This document shows, piece after piece, positions 1-9,418 of a DNA stretch of 64,000 bases; positions within the stretch are counted from its first letter, which is position 1; every line of letters starts with the position of its first letter. The notes under the pieces are model-generated. The model ran no database searches. It worked only from the letters and a program-made list of their open reading frames with translations, and had not been told where the DNA came from. The stretch is from Prinia subflava (lineage: Eukaryota; Chordata; Aves; Passeriformes; Cisticolidae): positions 1,116,001 through 1,180,000 of the forward strand of contig NW_026960614.1 of the NCBI RefSeq assembly GCF_021018805.1. The letters run 5' to 3'. The position numbers and the translations under genes are program-made.

Positions 1-394
1 ATGGACAGCTAACCAAAGGTTCTAGGAACAGGGCAGGGGTAGGAGAGGTAGACAAAAGAGGGGCACATGCCTTGGCAGCACCCGACCCTTTGAGCAGGGG
101 GAAACAGGGAGGAACCATTGAAATACAGAACTCCAAACAGCTTAACCAAAACCCACCACCACATTTATCTCAATTTCCCCTAGAGATACTGGACATTGTT
201 TTTATTTTTCTCACGCTGCCAGACCCTGTGTCAGTGACACCACTGGATTTAAGAAGTTTTGTTGATTGTAATTGGGTTTTTATGTAGCATCCTTCGTTAC
301 TCGAGATGATGTTGCTGCTTAAGCTTTAGCTACGCTTAATAAGTTGGAATGCTAGGCAGCCAAGTAGTTAAATATAACTTTAGCTATTTCAAAT

Positions 395-807
395 CAGATG
401 CTCACTGATATAGTTAGTATTAGACACAATACTACACTGTAAAATAGAGCTGTTATTGAGTTTTGCTATTATCACATGGGCATGTGTATGAGGATTTTGA
501 AGGAATGTGTTGTATGAACCTGTCTTACCATTCTACATCCATTCACAGGAAACTCAAGCAACAAGATAATATGAAGTTGACTGTTAATGACTGGGAGTTG
601 GATGAATGGTTTAAGGGATGGGGAATCACTGAATGGTTGAAGGATATTACAAAGGGAGCTTTGTTTTTACTAGTAGTCATTGTTTTATTGCTTTGTATTA
701 TTCCATGCATTATAAGGTTGGTGACTTGCTCAGTGGAAAATACAGTAAAGACAGTTTGGGTGGTGGAAGAAAAAAGAAGGGGGAATTGTAGCAATGTATC
801 TGTATAA
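395..807 (+). pseudogene. env: ERV E1 env, transmembrane (TM) subunit remnant
   Basis: This is the C-terminal part of a retroviral envelope TM subunit, the membrane-anchored fusion subunit. Translating from about 395 gives a TDIVSIRH-type heptad region followed by the immunosuppressive-domain and disulfide-loop region. The loop is degraded: the first cysteine of the CX6CC pattern is replaced by tyrosine (YEDFEGMCC). A membrane-spanning stretch of about 20 hydrophobic residues (FLLVVIVLLLCIIPCII) is followed by a short tail ending at 807. Stops and a frameshift interrupt the part before 463. The same TM type occurs in provirus A at 26226-26640, so this is alpharetrovirus-like. The 3' LTR follows directly. 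The rest of E1 lies left of the window. Confidence 0.8.
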
Positions 808-1167
808 CAGGCCATTTTGATGCACTAGCCAAACTGTCAGTAATCTTATCAAACTACCTGAAGTTTTGTTATTAGAACTCTCAGGAATTTGTCAAGGTTA
901 CTGAGAAAAACAGGGCTAAAAAGAAGAAAAGAAAAGCCTTAGAAACTGACTACCAAGAATGCTAAACCTAGATAAAGGAGGCACAAAGTTATGATGGATG
1001 CTTGACCAATTAGATGTCTTGAAAGAGGTGTGCCTGCCTCGTGAACAAGGGACTTAGCCAACCCAGAGATGTGTGCCCACGTGGACTTGTAGACCTAGAA
1101 TCTATAACTGGCATGTAATGTAAACAATAAACGGCTTCTGTTGAAATCATATTGATTTCGTTATTCA
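787..1167 (+). mobile_element. 3' LTR of ERV E1 (alpharetrovirus-like)
   Basis: The LTR follows a purine-rich polypurine tract (about 769-785) and starts TGTAGCAATG. It carries a polyadenylation signal AATAAA near 1129 and ends ATTCA at 1167, where minus-strand env sequence of E2 resumes. The length of 381 bp and the TGTAGC start match the solo LTR at 33836-34215 (380 bp, 6-bp TSD), so they are probably the same group. The right boundary was chosen from the end of the neighbouring env reading frame. The matching left target site lies outside the window, so the TSD cannot be confirmed. Confidence 0.7.
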
Positions 1168-2310
1168 GTTGCCCATTTCCTCCTGCACTCTTCCTCTTTG
1201 GGACAGGCACTCGTTCCTTACTACTGAATCTGTTAGTACCCATCCTTCAGGACTATCCTCTGGTTTGGTAATTTCACTTTGATTCCATTTTAGAATTTGC
1301 TCAACTTCTAGCCTTTCCATGGTCGCTGTTCTGTCATACGGAAACTTCCACAAATCCAGCAACTAGACACATTTAATCCTGTTGCTATTAGCTGCATCAA
1401 ATCTAGAAATAAATTATGACCTAAGGTAGGCAACTCTAACTCAGGCATCTTCTACTTAAGGTTCCCATAGAAGTCAGAACCTGGTTTTTTCAGGTTGTGT
1501 TGTTCTCCTTATAGTTTTTATTGCCTTTTGAAATAAATTTTCTTTATACTGATCCTGCACTCCCCCACCATCAGTCTATCCCCACATGCCTGATTTGGTG
1601 AAACATATATGTTCCTTTCCCTTGGGACATACATAGCCATTTACTGATCCTCCTTTTCCCTTGTTTTGGCCTATCCAAAATTCTTGTCTACCCTCAGTAC
1701 AACTTTGCAACTTCTGATCATGGCATTTTGCATTCACATGAGTGTGTGCTACCATGGTGGATGTGAATCCTCGTCCATATCGGACGGTTTGGTAACACTG
1801 GGTGCATGGCCCTGCCTAGGCTGAGCTTAGGCTGAAGGTGATAATTATGAGTAGGGGTCCAGTATAATGTACCCTTCAGTTCCACCAACCTATTGGGTTG
1901 CCACCAACAGTTGGGGTCTGCATCTTCTTCACGGCAAGGGCGGGGATTAATCTGGTCTTGCCCCCTTACTGTTGCTTTTTGTTTTTCCTCGCCCACTGAC
2001 TCTTGACTCTCTCCCAATTCTTTGCCATTACCTGTGGAGTCCCTGGTGGCCTTAAAAGAATTCCCAACTGCCTTACCTTGGAAAAGTGAAAAAGATACCC
2101 CTTCCACATGTAACAAGGTTTTCCCCCCATGTTTCCTTGCAAACATTTCGCAGTCTGCTCCCTGGGTTTCCCAATGTCCATCACCTTCCCATGGTGTCCC
2201 CTCCCCTGGTTCCCCATTGGCTGTGGGGCCTGGGGTCAAGTTTCTGTCTTCTCTATGGTCACTTGCCCCCTTGCCCTGCCCCTTGTACCACCCACAAACC
2301 TGAGACACTA
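1168..2310 (-). pseudogene. env: E2 env remnant (surface subunit region)
   Basis: Two open stretches on the minus strand (2308-1718 and 1362-1165) lie downstream of integrase, where env is expected. The translation is rich in Trp, Cys and charged residues (for example NCWWQPNRLVELKGTLYW) but has no motif I can tie firmly to a known surface protein. Several stops lie between the two stretches. The call rests mainly on position after pol and on the abrupt end at the E1 insertion. On the plus strand the same DNA has a TATA-like box near 2311 and AATAAA near 2371, so part could instead be a plus-strand LTR remnant. Confidence 0.5.
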
Positions 2311-2903
2311 TATAATTGAGAAAACCACATGGTCCTTCCTCTTTGTGGCTCCAGATGTCCCTTCAGCACATGAATAAACCTCGCTGGAACTAATCTGTGG
2401 CTGAGAGCCTTCTGCGTCTCCTTGCTTGGGCTAGCTGGTAATGCGTGTGGATGTGTGGCTTGATTGCTTTGACTGAATTCTTCTCAAGCAGTTTCTCCAC
2501 TGGAGAGGCTGACTGGGAGATAATTAGGCTGCAGCTACACACCCAAAAGACACTTACAGTTACCTGGTAGGTTTCTGGCACCCAGTTGTCGAGGTCGCAC
2601 TCCACTCTGTCAAGATCTGCTCTCGCTTGCAAATTGTTTGTTGTCCTGTTCACTCATACCTCCCACCATTCTTTACTGTCCTAGAGTACTCGACCTATTG
2701 TCACTAATATTTTAAGCATTAGAGCTGTTTCTTTCTGGATCTAACTTTCACAACTTAAGCAAAGGCTTCTCGGAATCCTGGCTCCTGATAAGTGGGCATA
2801 CCCCAACTCTTTACATTCTATGCACCTAAACCAGCCAAGAGTTACAGGGGTTACAGTCACAATTCGGAGTGGTGCGTTCCACTTCTCTTGGTCTCCTTGT
2901 CAT
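2311..2903 (-). other. E2 pol-env junction region, not resolved
   Basis: About 590 bp lie between the end of the integrase reading frame (2904) and the env-like stretch. The longest minus-strand ORF (2653-2390) gives no recognisable domain. This is where the 3' end of pol and the env leader should be. I see no tRNA, repeat array or clear LTR boundary here, apart from the plus-strand AATAAA near 2371. Confidence 0.35.
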
Positions 2904-3889
2904 TCACTTGCCCTTCTTCTCTAAGGTTATTTGTAGATCCCTGGGCTGTGAGGTGATTTTCCACTGCCACATTGGTGGTTCTACTGGTCTTTTGACTCTT
3001 GATGCGTGAGTCCACCCTTTCTCCATTGTTCTCACTGATGTTTCAGTTGTTAAGAGAGTTAAATACGGACCTTCCCATTTTGGGGTTAAAGTGTCTTCTT
3101 TATAGCTTTTAATTAATATCCAATCTCCTGGTTGTATCTTATGAATTTTAAGCTCTAGTGGTCCCATTTGGGCTAGCATTTCTTTTTCCCTTAACTTGGT
3201 GGTGTGCCGTCCCATGGTCTATATATATTCTTGTATGGTTCTATTTTCTACTGCCTCTGGGGTTAAAGGCATCTCCTGAGAATAGGGCATACCATATATC
3301 ATCTCATAAACTGAAAGTCCCGTATCTGCGTTTGGAAGAGTTCTGATGTTAAGTAGGGCCAATGGTAGGCATTTGACCTAAGACAACTGGGTCTCCAGCA
3401 TTAATTTGGTAAGCTGTTGCTTCAATGTTTGGTTCATCTGTTCTACTCTACTAGAACTCCGCAGGTGCCATGGAGTATGGTATTCCCAAGAGATACCCAG
3501 CACCCCTGCCAGATCTTTAACCACCTTTGAGGTAAAATAGGACCCTTGATCTGAGTCTATTGCCAGTATCATCACATACTGAGGAACGATATGCTCTAAC
3601 AGTACTTTTACTACAAACTTAGCAGTTGCCCTCGTAGCTGGATACGCCTCTACCCAGTGGGTAAGGTGATCCACTATCACCAGTACTTCCATCTATTGAC
3701 TTTTGGGAGTTCGGTGTAATCTACCTGTAATCTTTCAAAAGATCTATAGGCTATCCTCCTTCCTCCTGCTGGAGTCTGCCTCATAACCTTTTTGTTGACC
3801 TTCTGACAGGTAAGGCAGCAGTGTGTGACCTGCTTAGCTAGCTCAAATATACCTATGTAACCAAAATACTTTAAAAAGTGATCACACAA
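2904..3889 (-). pseudogene. pol: E2 integrase
   Basis: Integrase joins the viral DNA to host DNA. On the minus strand there is a partial HHCC zinc region (CLTCQK at 3889-3677). The catalytic core follows with the first Asp in IVDHLTHWVEAY, the second in AIDSDQGSYFTS and the Glu in SSSRVEQMNQTL. The C-terminal module has the WEGPYLTLLTTETSV pattern (GPY/F type) at 3215-2904, which is typical of gammaretrovirus-like integrases. The domain is split over at least three frames with stops, so it is non-functional. Confidence 0.85.
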
Positions 3890-4042
3890 GGCTCGAGTTC
3901 CCCAATGAGTGCTCTGGCGTAGCTGGCTTAAAATTTGTTGTGCATTGGCTTTAGGTAAAACTTCCCTCCCATCTGATAAAACCCACCTTTCTTGGTTTTG
4001 TTTTGCTCTTAATTTCTGTATAGCCTCTTCTTCTTGTAAGCT

Positions 4043-5837
4043 TTACCTCTTTGGAACGTTCTCTCTTTCAGTTTCCTTCAACATGTTTAACGACTTAACC
4101 TCTCCTGAGGTGGAAGTGATGTTTATGGCTTCTAAGTCTGCTTTGTTGTTTCCCCTAGCATGGTAGCTTATCCCTTTCTGATGTCCCTTCACATGCACTA
4201 CAACTATCTCATTTGGCTCCTTCAGGGCCTCCAGCACCCTGGAAATCAGCTTTTGGTGAATGAGCCCTTTCCCCTGAGTGTTTATCAACCCCCTCTCCTT
4301 CAAAATTTTCCCAAAGGTGTGTACAATTCCAAAGGCATATTTGGAGTCAGTATAGATAGTTCCTACCTTCCCTTTTAATAATTCAAGTGCCCTAAGTAAA
4401 GCATAAAATTCACATGCCTGAACTGACCAGCTAGGGCTCAACTTTCCTACCTCTGAAACTGAGAAATCTTCCCCATTTATTATGGCATATCCTGATTTTC
4501 ATTTCCCCTCCACCACTTGGGATGAGCCATTTATAAAATACTGTTTTCCTGATGGTAATGCTACATCACTCAAATCTGGCCTCACCTTTGTTTGTAGGTC
4601 TATGAATTCTACACAGTTATGTGTCATCTACTTCCTGCTACTCGTCCCATATAAAAATTGAGCTGGATTCAGGGCAGTAGTTGTTTTCAATTCTAACTCC
4701 GGAGAATGGATTAGGATGGCCTCATATTTCAGGATTCGGCTATCAGTCAACCATTTATCTATCTTCTGGCACATGACTCCTGGAACATTATGTGGAATGT
4801 ACACAGTTAAAGGTCCCCCAAAGGTTACTTTCCTAGTTTCCTCTACTAATAAGGCAGTAGCCACTACTGCTCATATGCATATGGGCCATCCCCTGCTCAA
4901 AGGGTCTAACAATTTTGAATAGTATCCCACCGGTTTCTTGTCACCTCCCCACTCTTGGGTGAGCATCCCATATGCTGTCTGATCTCCACAATTTACAAAT
5001 AATTGAAAGGACTTGTCTAAAGTAGGCAAGCTCAATACTGGTGCCTGGATCAAAATATCTTATAATTTTTCTAATTTCTCATCATTTACCATTTCCCATT
5101 TTACCGTTTTTGCTGTTAATTTTTCATATAAAAATTTTACTTTCTGGCTGTATCCCTCTATCCATTGTTTACAATACCCCAAGAGTCCTAGCAGTTGCCT
5201 CACTTCCCTCTTAGTGTTTGGTGGGGATAAATTTAAGGTTCCGGTGACTCTGTCTGGATCTAGCTTTTTAGTTCCTTGACTTAGCCAGTGGCCCAAATAC
5301 TTTACTTCAGGTTCCGCAAACTGCAGTTTAAATTTGGAAACTTTCATTCCTTTTGACCCTAAAAAGTTAAGTAATCTAATCATAGCAATCCTTACCCCTC
5401 CAAATCTTTCCCAGCAATTAGCAAATCATCCACATACTGTTAGCTTCACTCGGCAAGTCAAATCCTAGCAATAATTTTTCCAAAGCCTGTCCAAACAGGT
5501 TAGGGGATTCAGTAAACCCCTGTGGAAGGACTGTCCATTGCAACTGTTGTTTTCTCCTTGTTTCTGGGTCTTCCCACTCAAAGGCAAAGTAGTCCCAACT
5601 GTTCTCATCTAAAGGACAGGCCCAAAAGGCATCTTTTAGGTCTACCACACTATACCAAGTGTATTCTGGGGATATCTGGCTCGATAAGGTATAAGGGTTA
5701 GTCACCACAGGAAACTGGGTTATTGTGCATTGGTTCGCTGCCCTGAAATCCTGAACTAATTGATAGCTGTCATCTGCCTTTTTAATCGGTAAAATTGGAC
5801 TGCTATGAGGGGACATACAGGCTTCCAGTGTACCCAA
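4043..5837 (-). pseudogene. pol: E2 reverse transcriptase and RNase H, main part
   Basis: RT copies viral RNA into DNA and RNase H removes the RNA strand. The minus strand gives VVDLKDAFWACPL (first catalytic Asp), the QLQWTVLPQGF region and, after a frame change near 5440, the active-site YVDD. Thumb and connection follow (5383-4628), then RNase H with IYTDSKYAFG and GNNKAD (4441-4043). At least four frame changes or stops are visible. The N-terminal part of RT continues on the other side of the inserted LTR at 6281-6475. Confidence 0.88.
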
Positions 5838-5838
5838 T

Positions 5839-6280
5839 TGTGGAATTGCATTTTATTGAAATGGTATGCTCTGGCTCACCCCTGGAAAGTGTATGGTTTA
5901 TTCCAAGTCTGTAACCTCCCCTGCAGTATTGTGTATCTCTAATCCCATTGGCTCGAGAATCAACCCACGCCCACTTCGAATCTCCCTGTTAAGGGTGCAG
6001 ACGGAGAGGGCCCTCCCTCTTTGCCCCAGAGACCTCTGGAGGCTCTGCACCTCTCCCCTTCCCTCTCCCCTTCTCTCTCTCCCCCTCCTTCCCCCTTCTC
6101 CCTGAGTAACCATGCTGCCTTCCCGGAGTCGGACTCCAAATAAATCCTCATCTAAACAGCACCTCACCAGCCGTCTGAAGTCTCCTTGCCTGTCTGCATG
6201 CAAATACCAGCGAACATAGGGCCCGGGGGGCCCCCTGGGGATCCCTCCCTGGGCACCCCCCCCAAATCTGAACTGCAACA
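5839..6280 (+). mobile_element. Solo LTR inserted in E2 RT, same family as element J
   Basis: This 442-bp LTR starts TGTGGAATTGC, ends CTGCAACA and carries AATAAA at 6139-6144. It is flanked by CCCAAT on the left and TCCAAT on the right, a 6-bp target duplication with one difference. E2 RT coding continues on both sides. The start TGTGGAATTGCATTTTAT and much of the body (CTCTGGCTCACCC, a GGTTTATTCC region, a C/T-rich middle) match the reverse complement of the two J LTRs at 44507 and 46938. It is an older, solo member of that family. Confidence 0.85.
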
Positions 6281-6475
6281 TCCAATTGTATTAACCCGTC
6301 TATTACTGACTTAAGTCCTCTTCTTCCTTCTAAGGAGATAGGATATTGTTTCACTCTTATTGGGAACTCTGGGTTGGTGATAGTAATCTTAATAGGTTCT
6401 ATATCCAGTTTTTTAATTTCTCTGGCCTGGTGCCATACTTTGGGGGATACCTTTTCCTCATCTTCCTCTGTCAGC
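6281..6475 (-). pseudogene. pol: E2 reverse transcriptase N-terminus
   Basis: The minus strand reads FPIRVKQYPISLEGRRGLK, the conserved start of class I reverse transcriptases, and then runs into the inserted LTR at 6280. The reading frame continues from the protease segment upstream, with a frame change near 6476. This short stretch fixes the orientation of E2 and shows that the LTR at 5839-6280 is an insertion rather than the edge of the provirus. Confidence 0.8.
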
Positions 6476-6817
6476 TTATTGCAACTGCACCTTCAATTGA
6501 TTTTGGTGTGGCTTGATTCCGATGCCTAAGGGTATCATCAAATACCTTCCCAAAAGGTTATACTCTGCTTCAGGCACCAATAATAAATTACTCACTGTCA
6601 TCTTTTTGGCTGATTCCACTAATACATTCTTAATTAACGGCACCTTAAAAGCTTCCCCCTTAGCCTCAATAACTTGTATTTTTTCTGAACTCAATTTATA
6701 TCCTCTTGGGACATTCTGTACAGTTGATCTCTCTTCTTCTGTGTCTATCAGGATCTCAAACTCTTCCTCTTGGGGACCTAATTTTATCAAGGGCTCCTTT
6801 ACTACTTTTGTCCCCAA
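6476..6817 (-). pseudogene. pro: E2 protease
   Basis: This is a retroviral aspartic protease segment of about 113 codons on the minus strand between gag NC and RT. The active-site region reads ILIDTEEERSTV, where an active enzyme would have Asp-Thr-Gly, so the catalytic Gly is lost. The C-terminal LLGRYL matches the LLGRD motif of the family. Pro follows gag without a separate promoter, as expected for expression within a gag-pro-pol transcript. Confidence 0.8.
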
Positions 6818-6869
6818 GAGGTAGACCCCCTGACATCTCTATTGATCTTCAAACAATTTTTGGTCTATC

Positions 6870-8715
6870 TCCCTCTTTTTACATTCTTTCTCCATATGCC
6901 CCTTTTTTTCACAATAAAAGCAGGTCATAGCCCCGGTACTCTGGGGCTTGGTGTTTTTTTGTCTCTGGCTACCTGAGGTCCTTCTTGGTTCCCTTGATTC
7001 CCTTGACAGACCTCTTTCTTTCTATGTTTCCCGTACTGCCGCTACAAAGATCTTATCTTTTGCTGTAGCCTTTTCTTCATCTCTTCTGACATACACTTTC
7101 TGAGCTTCTCTTAACAATTCCTGTAATCCTCTTTCCTGCCAGTCTTCCAACTTCTCTAGTTTTTTCCTGATATCTCCCCAAGATTTTGCCACAAATTGTG
7201 TTTTTAACAGTGTCTCACCTACAGGAGTGTCGGGATCCAATCCTGAATACATTTAGATATTTTTTCTCAGTCTTTCCAGCCAATCTGTTGGGGACTCATC
7301 TTTTCCCTGATGTTCACTAAATGCCTTATTGATATTTTGTCATTGGGGAACTGCTTCCCAAATCCCTTGGATTACCATGTTTTGGAGATCGATCATGCTA
7401 CGTCGATCATTCTCGTCGTTATGATTCCAATTTGGGGCCACATTCGGCCATTTATTGTCACCCAGGGAGCCTTGTTGGTTATTTCACTCCCGTATCTTCA
7501 TACCAGCCTGTCTAATCATCTGCCTCTCTTCTGTGGTAAATAGTATGCCTAAAATGGCTTGCATTTCCATCCAGGTGTATATACTTGGTCCCAAAAATTG
7601 CTCCAGCCTCTCAGATACTCCCAACAGGTCATCTAAGAGTCTCCCCATATCTTTCTTAAATACTCTTACATCCCTGGTTTGTAGTGGCACTGATACAAAC
7701 CCTATTGCCAGGTTACCTCCAGCATTTTTTTGCTAATGGCACTTCTCGTAAGGGGTATAACCTTCCCCTCCCTTTTTCCTCTTCCTCACTATCGTTCTGT
7801 CTCCTATTTCTTTCTTTCTTTCTCCCTCTGCCTAGATCTAGAGACTGGCAGGGAATCGGGTGCCAATGGGGGTATGGAGGGTCCAGGAAGGTCTGCTGGA
7901 GGCTGTGGCTGTGGGGGTGGAGGTGGTGCCATGGGCTGAGGTAAGTACAGGGGAGGTATATTTTCTATTTGGTTTCATGTCTCCTTCTTTTCCTTTGCTT
8001 TTAATGTATATATGTGTTGTGGGCCTGAACCCACCCATAGGGCAGCATAGTCAATCTCTTCCTGATGAAATGGTTCCTTACTATTAACATAAATGTTTAA
8101 AGCTTGACATATCCAATCTTCAAAAGACCCAAACATGGGTCAATATAAGTTGTCTTTCCTAATAATTTCTTTGGTCCATTCCATCATGCAATACTGAATC
8201 ATTTTCTCCTTACTTTTTTCTCAACAGGACTCCCACTCGTCCCAGTGCCTTAAAAATAACCCCAAGGGACTGTCTTGGTGAATTTTTGGCAATCCTCTCC
8301 CCTTCCTCTCCATACCCTGACCCTCCCCGGGTCCTTTGGTACCTGGATTTCAGCCCTTCCCTGAGCTCTGACCCATTTCCTACTGCCTTTCTAATGCTTC
8401 CAGCCCCTGATTCCTCACAGGAATCCCACCTTCTGCTTTGTCCCTTCACCGGCCATTCTCCTCGTGGGGAGACAGAACAGAGGTTAAAAGGACTCCGCAC
8501 ATGCTTCACGACTAGGTCATGTCACACTCATACACCAGTCATACCCCACCCAACCAGACAATACTTACAGTCCTTATTCTCGTCCGGATCTTCATGCACT
8601 AGAATTACAGGTGATTTTTGGCTGCAGCTTAACCAGGGAGCTCAAATTCCTTGCCCGATTTTTGTCGTTTTTATTCTCTGGTTTCCCGGTGGGTTCAGAC
8701 TGCTCCCAGAGCCAC
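6870..8715 (-). pseudogene. gag: E2 gag (matrix, capsid, nucleocapsid) remnant
   Basis: Gag forms the virion core. On the minus strand the nucleocapsid zinc finger CFYCEKKGHMEKEC (CX2CX4HX4C) lies near 6931-6890. Capsid C-terminal sequence (SWGDIRKKLEKLEDWQERGL) is at 7252-7022 and more capsid (PLQTRDVRVFKKDMGRLLDD) at 7690-7484. A basic N-terminal matrix-like stretch is at 8509-8210. Frames change several times. A plus-strand pyrimidine-rich run with TTTC repeats (about 7805-7830) falls within the proline-rich middle of gag. The start codon was not identified. Confidence 0.75.
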
Positions 8716-8766
8716 ATTAGTGGGGTGCCCCCCTGGAATCAGCCTTTTCCCTTCAAGGAAGCAGAG

Positions 8767-8785
8767 AATCACATTGGGGTCACCA
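8767..8785 (-). other. E2 primer binding site, tRNA-Trp-like
   Basis: The minus strand reads TGGTGACCCCAATGTGATT three bases inside the LTR edge. It differs at two positions from the complement of the tRNA-Trp 3' end as I recall it (TGGTGACCCCGACGTGATT). It marks the start of the internal region and shows that 8789-9418 is the 5' LTR. Confidence 0.75.
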
Positions 8786-8788
8786 GAT

Positions 8789-9418
8789 TGTTATAAATGA
8801 GGAAGCGTACTCCTTTATTTCATTTTCAAATTAAGCAATTTATTAATTTTGTGTTTGGCAAAAAGCAGGCAATGCAGCGCTGGGTGCATGGGAGGTCACC
8901 GCCCCACCGACATGCACACCAACTGTTAGTGCTGCAGGTATTTATATATGTTCATGTTAGTAGTCCCCTCCCAGTTTCTGTTCCCTGAGGTTGGGTTTCC
9001 ATTCTTCATTGTGATGTTTAGTTTCCATTTCTCGTTGTGATGTCTAGTTTTCATTCCTCATTGTGATGTCTGGTTTCTATTCTTCATTGTTTCTGGTGGT
9101 CACTGGGGGGAGGTGGGGGGGAGTCTTTATCCTTCACCCTTTGCTGACCTTTGGTTCCTTTTCATGGCAGTTTTGCTTTGCTTGCATAAGCAGTTTCATA
9201 AAGTTACATCTTTGTTTAACTATTCCATTTAATAACCACAACATTTTGTTCAGTTATCATTCCTCTTAATTGGCAGTTTCTCAAAATTTATCTTTGTACT
9301 GGCCTTATGTCACAATCCCATCATTATACATATTTCTTATCTGACAAGAATCATAGCTTAACTTCTCACATAGGGAAGGGGAAAACTTTTTATAGGGGAT
9401 GTGGGATGGGATCTAACA
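8789..9418 (-). mobile_element. 5' LTR of ERV E2
   Basis: On the plus strand the element opens TGTTATAAATG and closes GATCTAACA, giving short inverted ends TGTTA/TAACA. On the minus strand polyadenylation-type AATAAA sequences occur near its 3' end (about 8811-8860). The U3 part holds a 26-bp imperfect tandem repeat at 8995-9094. Length is about 630 bp. The outer end could be 9418 or 9420; no partner LTR is present to settle it. Confidence 0.65.
8995..9094. repeat. 26-bp imperfect tandem repeat in E2 LTR
   Basis: Nearly four units of 26 bp with consensus GTTTCCATTCTTCATTGTGATGTYT lie head to tail (8995-9020, 9021-9046, 9047-9072 and a shortened 9073-9094). They sit in the U3 region. Tandem U3 repeats often act as enhancers in retroviral LTRs; any such role here is inference. 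Confidence 0.85.

Larger units (their letters stand above)
1168..9418 (-). mobile_element. ERV E2, class I (gammaretrovirus-like) provirus, 3' end lost
   Basis: Reading the minus strand from 9418 down, there is a 5' LTR (9418-8789), a tRNA-Trp-like primer binding site (8785-8767), gag, pro, pol and env in retroviral order. The env is cut at 1168 by ERV E1. The RT motif YVDD, the single CCHC zinc finger and the LLGR protease motif fit class I viruses. Every gene has several stops or frameshifts, so this is an old copy. The plus-strand LTR at 5839-6280 is a later insertion in RT. The 3' LTR would lie left of the window. Confidence 0.85.

Noticed and set aside
2270..2650. Plus-strand TATA-like box and AATAAA in the E2 env region, suggesting an LTR
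   Set aside because: No paired ends or target duplication could be found and the minus strand stays open over part of it, so I did not call an LTR.
8286..8720. 144-codon plus-strand ORF
   Set aside because: Antisense to the E2 gag remnant in a Pro-rich region; shadow frame.
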